DNA of 14,538 bases. It comes from Acidobacteriota bacterium (GTDB taxonomy: Bacteria > Acidobacteriota > Terriglobia > Terriglobales > Acidobacteriaceae). The first letter of the stretch is position 1, and every line of letters starts with the position of its first letter. Below are positions 7,668 to 14,172 of this stretch, piece by piece. The notes beneath the pieces are model-generated. The model worked only from the letters and a program-made list of their open reading frames with translations, did no database searches and was not told the origin of the DNA. Location of the stretch: positions 1 through 14,538 of the forward strand of contig JAJZFE010000522.1 of assembly GCA_021798655.1 (NCBI GenBank), in the 5' to 3' direction. The position numbers and the translations under genes are program-made.

Positions 7668-8837
7668 ATGAAGAAGCAGGTGGTGGCGACGATGCTGGTG
7701 GGTTGGGGGCTGACGCGGATGGCGTGCGGACAGACGCCGACGACGCAGCAGCAGCCCGCACAGCCGCAGCCAACACAGCAGCAGCCCGCTGCGCCGCCGG
7801 CCAGCGCGCCGGTGCCGGAGGATGCAGGGCCGCAGGGTGGGACGGTGCTGGACCTGCCGAAGAAGACCGAGGAGCCTGCGCCGCCGCCGGCTCCTGCGGA
7901 GGAGAAGACGGCCAATGCGGGCACGGCGCCGTACTCTCTGCGCGTGGACGTGCCGAACGTGAACCTGGATGTGAGCGTGCTGCTGGATAAGAACCGGCAG
8001 TTTGTGCCAGGGTTGAAGCAGGGGAACTTCCTGGTGGTGGAGGACGGGGTGGAGCAGAAGGTGACCAGCGTGCGCACGACGAAGGTGCCGATCACGGCGG
8101 TGATGCTGCTGGAGTTCGCGTCCACGTCGTGGCCGTTCCTGGTGGACATGGAGAACGCGTCGGCGTCCTTCTACAGCACGCTGCAGAAGGACGACTACAT
8201 TGCCGTGGCGACCTACGACATGCGGACGCATATTCTGTGCGACTTCACGAACAACAAGGACACGCTCTCGCAGGCGCTGAACTCGATGGTAATTCCGGGC
8301 TTCAGCGAGACGAACGAGTATGACGCGCTGTACGAGACGCTGGATCGGTTGACGCGTGTGGAAGGGCGGAAGTACATCATCCTGATCTCGTCGGGCCGGG
8401 ACACGATGAGCAAGCTGACGCTGGACCAGATGCTGGCCAAGATCAAAGCGACGCCGGATGTGACGATCTTTACGGTGAGTACGGGCGGGTTTCTGCGCGA
8501 GCTGCGGGGAGACTATGGCTCGCGGGGCATCGGACTGCTGCAGGCCGACAACGAGATGAACACGTTTGCGACGATGACCGGCGGGATGCACTTCAAGCCG
8601 ATCTTTCAGGGGGAGCTGCCGGACCTGTTTGGGCAGCTCAACGAGAGCATCCGGACGCAGTACGTGCTGACGTATACGCCGACAAACCGCGCGACGGACG
8701 GGAGCTATCGCAAGGTGAAGGTGTACCTGGTGGACAACGAAGGCAAGCCGCTGAAGATGCAGGATGAGAAGGGCAGACCGGTGAAGTACTCGGTGGTGGC
8801 GCGGGATGGGTATAACGCGAAGCTGCCGGTGCAGTGA
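7668..8837 (+). CDS. Secreted VWFA-related protein (Acidobacterial type)
   Basis: 389 residues. A short N-terminal signal (about 1-21) ends in MACGQ. The residues before the cysteine do not make a good lipobox, so secretion is likely but lipidation is doubtful. A glutamine/proline/alanine-rich low-complexity linker follows (about 22-85). Then comes a strand-rich segment with the VSVLLDKNRQFVPGLKQGNF and VVEDGVEQ elements typical of VWFA-related Acidobacterial proteins, and a von Willebrand A-like domain (about 140-335). The MIDAS metal site is degenerate: LLEFASTSW (147-155) replaces DxSxS, and ISSGRDT (240-246) replaces the usual SDGEDT. Metal-dependent ligand binding may therefore be lost. 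Role unknown; proteins of this type are presumed envelope adhesion or assembly factors. The start has only weak ribosome-binding sequence. The stop codon overlaps the first unit of a heptad repeat array. Confidence 0.9.
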   Translation: MKKQVVATMLVGWGLTRMACGQTPTTQQQPAQPQPTQQQPAAPPASAPVPEDAGPQGGTVLDLPKKTEEPAPPPAPAEEKTANAGTAPYSLRVDVPNVNLDVSVLLDKNRQFVPGLKQGNFLVVEDGVEQKVTSVRTTKVPITAVMLLEFASTSWPFLVDMENASASFYSTLQKDDYIAVATYDMRTHILCDFTNNKDTLSQALNSMVIPGFSETNEYDALYETLDRLTRVEGRKYIILISSGRDTMSKLTLDQMLAKIKATPDVTIFTVSTGGFLRELRGDYGSRGIGLLQADNEMNTFATMTGGMHFKPIFQGELPDLFGQLNESIRTQYVLTYTPTNRATDGSYRKVKVYLVDNEGKPLKMQDEKGRPVKYSVVARDGYNAKLPVQ

Positions 8838-8910
8838 GATGGGAGATGGGAGATGGGAGATGCGAGATACGAGAGGGGAGATGGGAGAGGCGAGATCGGA
8901 GAGGCGAGAC
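8836..8910. repeat. Heptanucleotide tandem repeat GAGANNN
   Basis: Ten units of exactly 7 bases begin at 8836, 8843, 8850 and so on to 8899, plus a partial eleventh. Every unit starts GAGA; the last three bases vary (TGG four times, then TGC, TAC, GGG, GGC, TCG). The first unit begins inside the TGA stop codon of the VWFA gene. The array fills the space between two convergent genes. Confidence 0.9.
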
Positions 8911-8932
8911 GTAGTGCGGGCTACGGTCTTTC
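8907..8932 (+). terminator. Weak terminator-like hairpin after the VWFA gene
   Basis: AGACGTAG (8907-8914) pairs with CTACGGTCT (8921-8929) with one bulged G and a 6-nt loop, followed by a T-rich stretch (TTTCGCTGCTTTT). It lies 70 bases after the stop and overlaps the last codons of the convergent gene. No T-tract follows on the minus strand. Confidence 0.38.
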
Positions 8933-9427
8933 GCTGCTTTTGAGGGTGTTGAGGGCCAGCACGATGAGGCCGCAGAGCAGGACGGTGCCTTCGACTTTGG
9001 TGGAGAGGTTGTGAAGGCGGTCGAAGTCGGCGTGGGCGGGGGCGTCTTTGGGAGTGGCGCTGACTTCGGCGTTGAACTGTGCGGCGAGCTGCTGGCGATT
9101 GCTCTCCATGGTGGGGATGATGTGGAACTGGGAGTAGGCGGTGAGGGCGAGCATGGCGGTGACGAGGAGGATCTCGACGCCGCGGGCGCGGGCGCGATCG
9201 CCGAGCGCGAGCAGGACGACCGTGCAGAAGCAGTAGAGCAGGCCGGCGTAGAGGCCGAGGTTGTGGATGGCGAGCAGGCTGCCGCGGACGACGATGCCGG
9301 CCTCGTGCGTGCTGGGCAGGTTGCCGAAGGCGACTGCCGCGACCATGACGAAGATGACCAGGCCGCCGACCCAGAGTGCGATGGCGTAGAGGCGGATCAC
9401 GCGTGCGATGTTGGCGAGCAGTTTCAT
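8921..9427 (-). CDS. DUF4149 (TMEM205-like) integral membrane protein
   Basis: 168 residues with four probable membrane helices at about 12-35, 52-75, 83-100 and 145-162. The first carries the ALWVGGLVIF pattern, followed by a phenylalanine, a proline and A-G-I-V spacing typical of DUF4149. The loop between helices 3 and 4 is polar and contains the HNLSTKVEG segment that ends the family. Its function is not known; in many bacteria it accompanies envelope or cytochrome genes. AGGAG lies 9 bases before the ATG at 9427. It is the last gene of a minus-strand group, with a 193-base gap to the gene upstream, so it may have its own promoter, though none is clear. Confidence 0.8.
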   Translation of the reverse strand: MKLLANIARVIRLYAIALWVGGLVIFVMVAAVAFGNLPSTHEAGIVVRGSLLAIHNLGLYAGLLYCFCTVVLLALGDRARARGVEILLVTAMLALTAYSQFHIIPTMESNRQQLAAQFNAEVSATPKDAPAHADFDRLHNLSTKVEGTVLLCGLIVLALNTLKSSERP

Positions 9428-9510
9428 CGGTTGGCTCCTGGTGCGAGTCTCTTGTGCTGTTCAAGTGGCCGCACGGCGAGATGTTTCTGTGGCGGGGTTT
9501 CTGTTCAGAC

Positions 9511-9544
9511 GAGAGACAACAGTAGAAGGCGAGAGAAGAGAGGG
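9511..9544. repeat. Degenerate GAGANNN heptad tract
   Basis: GAGAGAC (9511), then GAGAGAA (9531) and GAGAGGG (9538) in exact 7-base register, with an intervening purine-rich stretch. It is preceded by GTTCAGACGAGAG, nearly the same junction as at 6161-6175. The rest of the 9428-9620 gap shows no gene and no clear terminator for the gene upstream. Confidence 0.45.
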
Positions 9545-9620
9545 TGCGTTCTGCGTACGTCGCATGCTCCATCGCGAAACGCTCAGGACGCGCCAGCTCT
9601 TCTTCCAGTTCAGCGCAGCG

Positions 9621-10937
9621 TCAGGCGTTCTTCTTCAGCGCGCGGGTGAGGATGAGTTCGAGCGCGGCCTTGGTCTGGGCGTAGTCGGCGTCGGAGATCT
9701 TGCCCTGCAGGCGGTCGGTTTCGAGCGCGAACATCTCTTCCTTGAGCACGGTGAGCAGCTGTGTGGCGTGCTGCTGCGGCGAGCTGATGGGTGCGGCGAC
9801 GGCAGGCGTACCGAGAGCGGCGGCGCCGGTGGAGTCGGCTTCTGCCGAGGGCTTCTTCAGCAGGAAGCCGGCGGCGATGGCCAGCAGCACGGCGAGGCCG
9901 GAGAGGATCCACCACTTGTACTTGCCCCAGGGGTCGCGGGTGTTGTCGGGGTCGAGCGGGTTGTCGAGACCCTTGCCGGGGGCGGTGTTGTCGGTGGCGG
10001 GGGTGTTGCCGCCCTGGGCTTGTCCGTCGGCGCCGGCGCCGGGCTGGCCACCCTGCGCGGCGTCCTGCGAGTCGCGGGGCAGCTCGCCTTTGCCGGAGAG
10101 CGTGAAGGCCAGCGGCTGGCCGACAGTGACGCTGCGGGCGACGAAGGTCTGCGCGTTCACGTCGTCGTTGACGGGGCTGTACGGCGCGCCGGTGGCGGCG
10201 GCGAAGGTCATCGCCTTGGGCATCATGATGGCGACGGTGTCGGTGGCGTTGGTGACGCGCGGGTCAAGCTGCAGCTTGCCGCTGTAGGGCACGTGGAAGC
10301 TGACCTGGAAGCGCGTCTCGCCGGGCCGGATGGGGAAGAGGAAGGTGTACTTGCCCTTTTCGCCGAGCGGGACGGGGGAGGCCTGCACGGGCATGCCTCC
10401 GGGGGCGAGGGCTGCGGAGCCTTCGACGACCGCGCCATCGGGCAGGTAGAAGTCGAAGGGCTCGTTGGAGAACTGCGTCATGGGCGGGGTGGACTCGTTC
10501 TTGACGAAGAAGTTTTCGACGACCTTCAGCGTGGTGCCGCCGGGGTCGGTCTGCAGGCGCATGACGATGGCTTCGGTGGAGACGCCTTTGACGACCGGCG
10601 CGGCGTTGTAAACATCGACGTCGATGGTGGTGCTGCCGGGCTGCGCGGGCTGGAAGTAGTTGGCCTTGTCGTGCGTGACGCGGACGAGGTGCAGGCCGTC
10701 GTCGGGCACTTCGAGCGTGTAGTGGCCGCGGGCGTCGGTCTTGGCGTGCGTGGACTCCTGCATCCCCTGGGCGAGCCGGATGAGCGTGACGTCGTCGCCG
10801 GCCGAGGGCTTGCCGGTGGTCTTGTTCGTGACGGTGCCGGTGATGTTGGCCGCGGCAAAGGCGGGCACAGTGAGGGCGAAGACGGCGAGCGGGCGAAGAG
10901 ACTTCAGGAGTGCGTGCACAGGATAAGGATACTGCAC
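9621..10937 (-). CDS. Membrane-anchored carboxypeptidase-regulatory-like domain protein
   Basis: 438 residues from the first GTG. A signal peptide covers about 1-30 (ending PAFAAA). A carboxypeptidase regulatory-like beta-sandwich follows (about 32-110, ITGTVTNKTTGKP and DARGHYTLEVPD). Next is a second extracytoplasmic strand-rich region (about 112-282), then a Gly/Gln/Asp/Pro-rich linker (285-335). One membrane helix (342-360) is followed by KK. The cytosolic tail ends in a helix (396-432) with QGKISDADYAQTKAALE, resembling the helical part of the CcmI-like protein encoded two genes upstream. The protein probably reaches from the cytosol into the periplasm and binds protein or glycan partners there. 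The start is uncertain: the second GTG at 10919 gives a cleaner signal peptide (MHALLKSLRP), and neither has a clear Shine-Dalgarno. Function unknown. Confidence 0.82.
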   Translation of the reverse strand: MQYPYPVHALLKSLRPLAVFALTVPAFAAANITGTVTNKTTGKPSAGDDVTLIRLAQGMQESTHAKTDARGHYTLEVPDDGLHLVRVTHDKANYFQPAQPGSTTIDVDVYNAAPVVKGVSTEAIVMRLQTDPGGTTLKVVENFFVKNESTPPMTQFSNEPFDFYLPDGAVVEGSAALAPGGMPVQASPVPLGEKGKYTFLFPIRPGETRFQVSFHVPYSGKLQLDPRVTNATDTVAIMMPKAMTFAAATGAPYSPVNDDVNAQTFVARSVTVGQPLAFTLSGKGELPRDSQDAAQGGQPGAGADGQAQGGNTPATDNTAPGKGLDNPLDPDNTRDPWGKYKWWILSGLAVLLAIAAGFLLKKPSAEADSTGAAALGTPAVAAPISSPQQHATQLLTVLKEEMFALETDRLQGKISDADYAQTKAALELILTRALKKNA

Positions 10938-10993
10938 GGACGCAGCGTTCGCTCGTCAGCAGTGGAGCCGCTCCGCAAGGTAGAGCGCCTGAC

Positions 10994-11479
10994 TCAGGGG
11001 AGCTTGCCGGTGCCCAGCGTGTTCAGCTCCGACACGATGCGGCGCATGGAGTCGTCAATCGCCTTCTGAAACTGCTTGTTTCCAAACGCGTCGCTGGCCG
11101 GGTCGTCCAACACCCAAAGCAGCATGTGTGACTTTACATCGTAGATTTCGAGATGAATCAGTGGGTCTCCGACGGTGCTTCCGTACTGCGACTCCATGTT
11201 TGGCCGCAACGAAACCACCAGCGCCAGAGTAGCCGCACCCGGTGATGCGACCATGTGAAATCGCGCAATGGAGGCCAGTGCCTGATACGTGGATGTATAG
11301 AGAATCTCCGAGCCTTTGAGGTCGTTCCGGTCAAGGGCCGGTGCTCCGCCGTTTGCGAGGAAGACGGTCTGCTCGGTCTGTAGCTGTGTCGGCACGACGA
11401 CGGTTACGGTCGCGGCCTGGGGATGGACAGCGGAGAGACCGAGGAAGAGAAGCTCAGGGAGTGCAAATCGCCTGACCAT
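10994..11479 (-). CDS. Secreted protein of unknown function
   Basis: 161 residues. An N-terminal signal (MVRRFALPELLFLGLSAVHPQA) is followed by a small alternating alpha/beta domain: TVFLANGG (38-45), a tyrosine-rich helix YTSTYQALASIARF (61-74), strands TLALVVSLRP (84-93) and LIHLEIYDVKSHMLLWVLDD (107-126), and a C-terminal helix (135-154). The order of strand, helix, strand and an L-x-I-x-D-x-K-x-x-x-L-L-W edge recalls small periplasmic proteins common in Acidobacteriota, but I cannot name a family. The start at 11479 is chosen because AAGGTGAG lies 6 bases upstream and the signal peptide begins there; a 40-residue extension of the frame looks non-coding. It is followed after 56 bases by the carboxypeptidase-regulatory-like gene. 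Its codons look less GC-rich than those of its neighbours. Confidence 0.8.
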   Translation of the reverse strand: MVRRFALPELLFLGLSAVHPQAATVTVVVPTQLQTEQTVFLANGGAPALDRNDLKGSEILYTSTYQALASIARFHMVASPGAATLALVVSLRPNMESQYGSTVGDPLIHLEIYDVKSHMLLWVLDDPASDAFGNKQFQKAIDDSMRRIVSELNTLGTGKLP

Positions 11480-11530
11480 GAAGCTCACCTTTGTGATGCG
11501 GGCTTTGCGATGCCGCTGCGGCGAAATCGC

Positions 11531-11567
11531 CTCTGTAGTGTACAGAGAGCCGGGTACAAACGGGTAC
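11531..11567 (-). promoter_or_regulatory. Possible operator/promoter upstream of the secreted protein gene
   Basis: CTCTGTAGTGTACAGAG (11531-11547) is a perfect 7-bp inverted repeat with a 3-base centre. On the minus strand it contains TACACT, a possible -10 box about 57 bases before the start codon. Just upstream, CGGGTAC occurs twice (11551-11557 and 11561-11567) with a 10-base period, one helical turn, where a -35 box would lie. The layout suggests a regulated promoter with a repressor site over -10 and an activator site over -35, but no regulator is identified. Confidence 0.35.
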
Positions 11568-11638
11568 GCCGAGCGCCAAGGGTAGGCGCTGGTTGGCACT
11601 GCTGTTCAGGGGGGAGCCAGATGGGGCGTAGGGAGGTG

Positions 11639-11911
11639 CTACGCGCTGAGGCCGTCCATCTCGGTGACGACGCGGGCGGCTTCTTCCTCCAGGGACTCGC
11701 GCTGGCGGGCGTAGTCGTCCTCGGGGTACTTGCCGGCGCGGAACTCGAAGTTCAGGTCGCGGAGGTTCTCGTAGATGGAGTCCTTGCGCTCGCGGAGATA
11801 GTCCAGGCGAGTCTTTTCCGTGGGACGGGTGAGCTTCTGCTGCGGCCACAGGATGTAGGCAAAGCAGCCAAGCGTCAGCAGTGCAGGGGGGAGGATTGTC
11901 TGTAGATCCAT
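11639..11911 (-). CDS. Small CcmI-like membrane protein
   Basis: 90 residues: one N-terminal membrane helix (about 5-22, ILPPALLTLGCFAYILW), then a charged helical region (33-85) containing YLRERKDSIYENLRDLNFEF, RAGKYPEDDY and a final LEEEAAR. This is the pattern of the N-terminal part of CcmI, a cytochrome c maturation factor that helps present apocytochrome to the heme ligase. Full CcmI carries a long periplasmic TPR domain that is absent here. No other ccm gene is in the window, so a role in cytochrome maturation is inferred only from resemblance. The ATG at 11911 directly precedes the membrane helix; the possible Shine-Dalgarno AAAGGA is 13 bases away, which is long. The open frame extends 92 codons further but that part looks non-coding and overlaps the divergent promoter region. 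Confidence 0.72.
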   Translation of the reverse strand: MDLQTILPPALLTLGCFAYILWPQQKLTRPTEKTRLDYLRERKDSIYENLRDLNFEFRAGKYPEDDYARQRESLEEEAARVVTEMDGLSA

Positions 11912-12025
11912 CGTTCGGGTGAGTCCTTTGGAAGCACAGGGTACGTTTTGGCGGCCGGGTTGGGGGAGCGGACTGGCCGCAGAGCAGCGGGTCGCATCCA
12001 ACGGGTAGGTCTCCGGGAAGACCGC

Positions 12026-12085
12026 CTCTACGATTGTAGCGAGGATTGTTACAGTTTTCACATCTGTCGTACAGGTGACTTGCGT
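12026..12085. promoter_or_regulatory. Divergent promoter region between the CcmI-like gene and the TPR gene
   Basis: On the minus strand TACAAT (complement of 12033-12038) is a good -10 box for the CcmI-like gene, giving a leader of about 115 bases; its -35 is poor. On the plus strand TTGTTA followed 18 bases later by TACAGG is a weak candidate promoter for the TPR gene. The segment also contains two copies of TACAG and a CTGT-CGT-ACAG inverted repeat. These are weak signals in a 235-base gap that otherwise holds nothing recognisable. Confidence 0.3.
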
Positions 12086-12146
12086 TCGGGCGGTGGATTC
12101 CTGCATAGACTGGTGGAGAGTGCGGGGCGGCATCAGGGAGGTTCGA

Positions 12147-13397
12147 TTGCAGCAGACGGAGTGGCGCGGCTGGGTAAGTGGTTGCAAAGGCGTGGCTTGG
12201 ATCGTACCGCTGGTGCTTGCGGCGGTGCTGTCGGCGGGCGGGCTGGCGCAGGGGAATCCGGCGCAGCATACGGTGGCGCTGAACCTGGACCCCGAGGTGC
12301 GGCAGGGCTTTGCGCGGTTCTATGTGCAGGACTACGACGCGGCCGGGCACATCTTTGCCGATGTGGCGCAGAAGCATCCGAATGACCCGATGGCCTGGAA
12401 CTACCTGCTGTTCACGGCGATCTTTCGCGAGCTGTACCACCAGGACCTGCTGGACACCACCTACTATGCGCACAACAGCTTTCTGGCGACGAAGCGGGAT
12501 GTGAACATCTCGGCGGCGGCGCGGAAGCAGATTGAGGACCTGACCGACAAAGTGGTGGGGATGACGGACGCGGCGATTGGCCGGAATCCGAACGACAAGG
12601 ACGCGCTGTTCGAACGCGGCTATGCGAAGGGGATGCACGGCGCGTTTGTGGTGCTGGCCGACCATGCGTATGCGATGGGGGCCAGGCAGGGCTATGCGGC
12701 GCGCAACGACAGCGAGGCGGTGTTGAAACTGGATTCGCAGTATGCGGACGCGTACATGGCGGTGGGGATCCAGCAGTTTGCGGTGGCGAGCCTGCCGGGG
12801 TGGGTGCGGCTGATTGTGGGCTTTATGGGCGTGGGCGGCAATCGGGCGAAGGGGCTGGAGATGCTGCGCTACTCGGCCGCGCATGGCACGGCGACGGCGG
12901 TGGAGTCGCGGACGGCGCTGGGGCTGTTTCTGCGCCACGATGGCCGCTATGCCGAGGCGCTGGAGGTGGAGCGCGGGCTGGCGGCGGAGTTTCCGCACGG
13001 CTACCTGTTCCAGCTGGAGGTGGCGAACCTGACCAAGGACGAAGGCCAGGGGCTGGCGGCGATGGCCGCGTACAAACAGGTGATTGCGGACGCGGCGAAG
13101 CCGGGCTACTTTGCGGACGCGCGACTGCAGATGGCGTGGTTCGGGCTGGCAGACACGGAGCGCGGCTACAACCAGCTGAAGGACGCGGCGAACGGCTATG
13201 AACAGGCGGCGACGCAGCCGGAGTGCAGCGACTGGCTCCGCAAACGCGCGTGGCTGTACGCCGGCCAGACGCACGACATGCTGCACGAACGGCAGCAGGC
13301 GATTGCGGACTACCAGCAGGTGCTGAAGCCGGGCGGAGACCAGACACAGGCCGCAGCGGCGAAGGGGTTTATCGAGAAGGCGTATGTGGGGCGGTGA
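12147..13397 (+). CDS. Secreted TPR-type repeat protein
   Basis: 416 residues from a TTG start. An N-terminal signal or anchor helix (KGVAWIVPLVLAAVLSAGGLAQG, about 14-36) has its positive charge inside, so export is likely. Helical repeats of TPR type follow: ARFYVQDYDAAGHIFADV (56-73) with HPNDPMAW; RYAEALEVERGLAAEFPHGY (267-286); and YEQAATQPEC to ADYQQVLKPG (351-397). A hydrophobic, tryptophan-containing segment at 211-230 interrupts the repeats. Such proteins are protein-protein scaffolds; the partner is unknown. I choose TTG at 12147 because GGGAGG lies 5 bases upstream and the signal peptide begins close by; an alternative start at 12075 lacks a ribosome binding site. Very GC-rich codon use (about 70 percent in one counted line). 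Divergent from the CcmI-like gene. Confidence 0.85.
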   Translation: MQQTEWRGWVSGCKGVAWIVPLVLAAVLSAGGLAQGNPAQHTVALNLDPEVRQGFARFYVQDYDAAGHIFADVAQKHPNDPMAWNYLLFTAIFRELYHQDLLDTTYYAHNSFLATKRDVNISAAARKQIEDLTDKVVGMTDAAIGRNPNDKDALFERGYAKGMHGAFVVLADHAYAMGARQGYAARNDSEAVLKLDSQYADAYMAVGIQQFAVASLPGWVRLIVGFMGVGGNRAKGLEMLRYSAAHGTATAVESRTALGLFLRHDGRYAEALEVERGLAAEFPHGYLFQLEVANLTKDEGQGLAAMAAYKQVIADAAKPGYFADARLQMAWFGLADTERGYNQLKDAANGYEQAATQPECSDWLRKRAWLYAGQTHDMLHERQQAIADYQQVLKPGGDQTQAAAAKGFIEKAYVGR

Positions 13398-13412
13398 GGT
13401 AGGCGGAAACAG

Positions 13413-13441
13413 TTGACGCGTCTTCCCGGTGTGGCTAGTCT
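13413..13441 (+). promoter_or_regulatory. Promoter of the dual-OB / DUF488 pair
   Basis: TTGACG (13413-13418) matches the -35 consensus in five of six bases. Exactly 17 bases later TAGTCT (13436-13441) is a weaker -10 box. The predicted start near 13448 would give a leader of about 32 bases. It begins 15 bases after the TPR stop codon, so the pair probably has its own transcription. Confidence 0.5.
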
Positions 13442-13479
13442 GGCGGTGCCATGTAGCGAATACCCCGGGAGAGATGGAT

Positions 13480-14169
13480 ATGGGTTTCGACAGGACGATC
13501 ATCTGCCTTGCCGCGTCACGAAAGCCAGGTGGGCGCTGCATCGCGGGCAAGGACATGGTGAGCGGCGAGTGGGTAAGACCTGTAAGCGCGAGACCCACGC
13601 ATGAAATTTCGTTGATCGACAGGCGTTATATCGATGGCAGCGAGCCGCAGCTACGCGACCTGATTACGATCCGGATGCTTGAAGAGGCACCGAACGGGCA
13701 TCAGGTTGAAAACGAGATGATTGACGCAGAGGCGTATTGGACACGGACTGGCGTTGCTTCGTGGCGGCTGCTGACGGGTTTGGTGGATGCGCCGGAGACG
13801 CTCTGGACGAGTGGTTACTCGTCTCGTTTTGGCCAGGGGGACAAGGTGCCGGCGGCTCTGGCGGCGACGATGCGTTCATCGCTGGCTTTCGTAAGGCCGC
13901 AACGGCTACAGATGAGGGTGCTGCAGCCAAACGCTGAGTACGGCAGCTCGAAACGGGTTGTGCGCGGGAAGTTTATCTACAATGACGTGTACTACGATTT
14001 CAAGGTGACCGATCCGGTAACGGAGGCGAAGTGCCTGGCGCGACCCGATGGCGAGTTCTTCGTCGAACGGGAGTCGTACCTGACGGTAAGCCTTGGCGAA
14101 GTGTTTACGGACGGTTACGCGTACAAGCTGATGGCGGGTATCTTTACGGAAGACGGCACTCTGGAGTAG
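13480..14169 (+). CDS. Dual-OB-like protein paired with DUF488
   Basis: 229 residues, cytosolic, no signal or membrane segment. The N-terminus FDRTIICLAASRKPGGRC (3-20), the IAGKD that follows, and WVRPVSARP (31-39) are hallmarks of a protein group I know as dual OB-domain-containing, found beside DUF488 genes. The C-terminal part has alternating strands (FIYNDVYYDFKVTD, 165-178) and ends ESYLTVSLGEVFTDGYAYKLMAGIF (198-222 region). OB folds usually bind nucleic acid or nucleotides; no catalytic motif is visible. Start: the ATG at 13480 has GGAG 8 bases upstream, while the ATG at 13474 is too close to it. The following DUF488 gene begins 3 bases after this stop. Base composition is lower in GC than the preceding gene (57 versus 70 percent in one counted 60-base line each), hinting at separate origin. 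Function unknown. Confidence 0.85.
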   Translation: MGFDRTIICLAASRKPGGRCIAGKDMVSGEWVRPVSARPTHEISLIDRRYIDGSEPQLRDLITIRMLEEAPNGHQVENEMIDAEAYWTRTGVASWRLLTGLVDAPETLWTSGYSSRFGQGDKVPAALAATMRSSLAFVRPQRLQMRVLQPNAEYGSSKRVVRGKFIYNDVYYDFKVTDPVTEAKCLARPDGEFFVERESYLTVSLGEVFTDGYAYKLMAGIFTEDGTLE

Positions 14170-14172
14170 GCG

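Noticed and set aside
8836..8910. Heptad array considered as a CRISPR or protein-coding repeat
   Set aside because: Units are only 7 bases with no spacers of CRISPR size, and a 7-base period shifts frame at every unit, so neither reading fits.
7614..9572. A 652-codon open frame on the minus strand
   Set aside because: It is antisense to the VWFA gene and runs through the heptad repeat and the DUF4149 gene in another frame. It is arginine/histidine/proline-rich with no domain.
9408..11069. A 553-codon open frame on the plus strand
   Set aside because: It is the shadow of the carboxypeptidase-regulatory-like gene: glycine/valine-rich and without motifs.
11912..12187. A 92-codon upstream extension of the CcmI-like gene
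   Set aside because: The extension has no family character and overlaps the divergent promoter region and the start of the TPR gene. The membrane helix begins right at the inner ATG.
11454..13598. A 714-codon open frame on the minus strand
   Set aside because: It is antisense to the TPR gene and crosses the divergent promoter region; the composition is arginine/histidine-rich shadow sequence.
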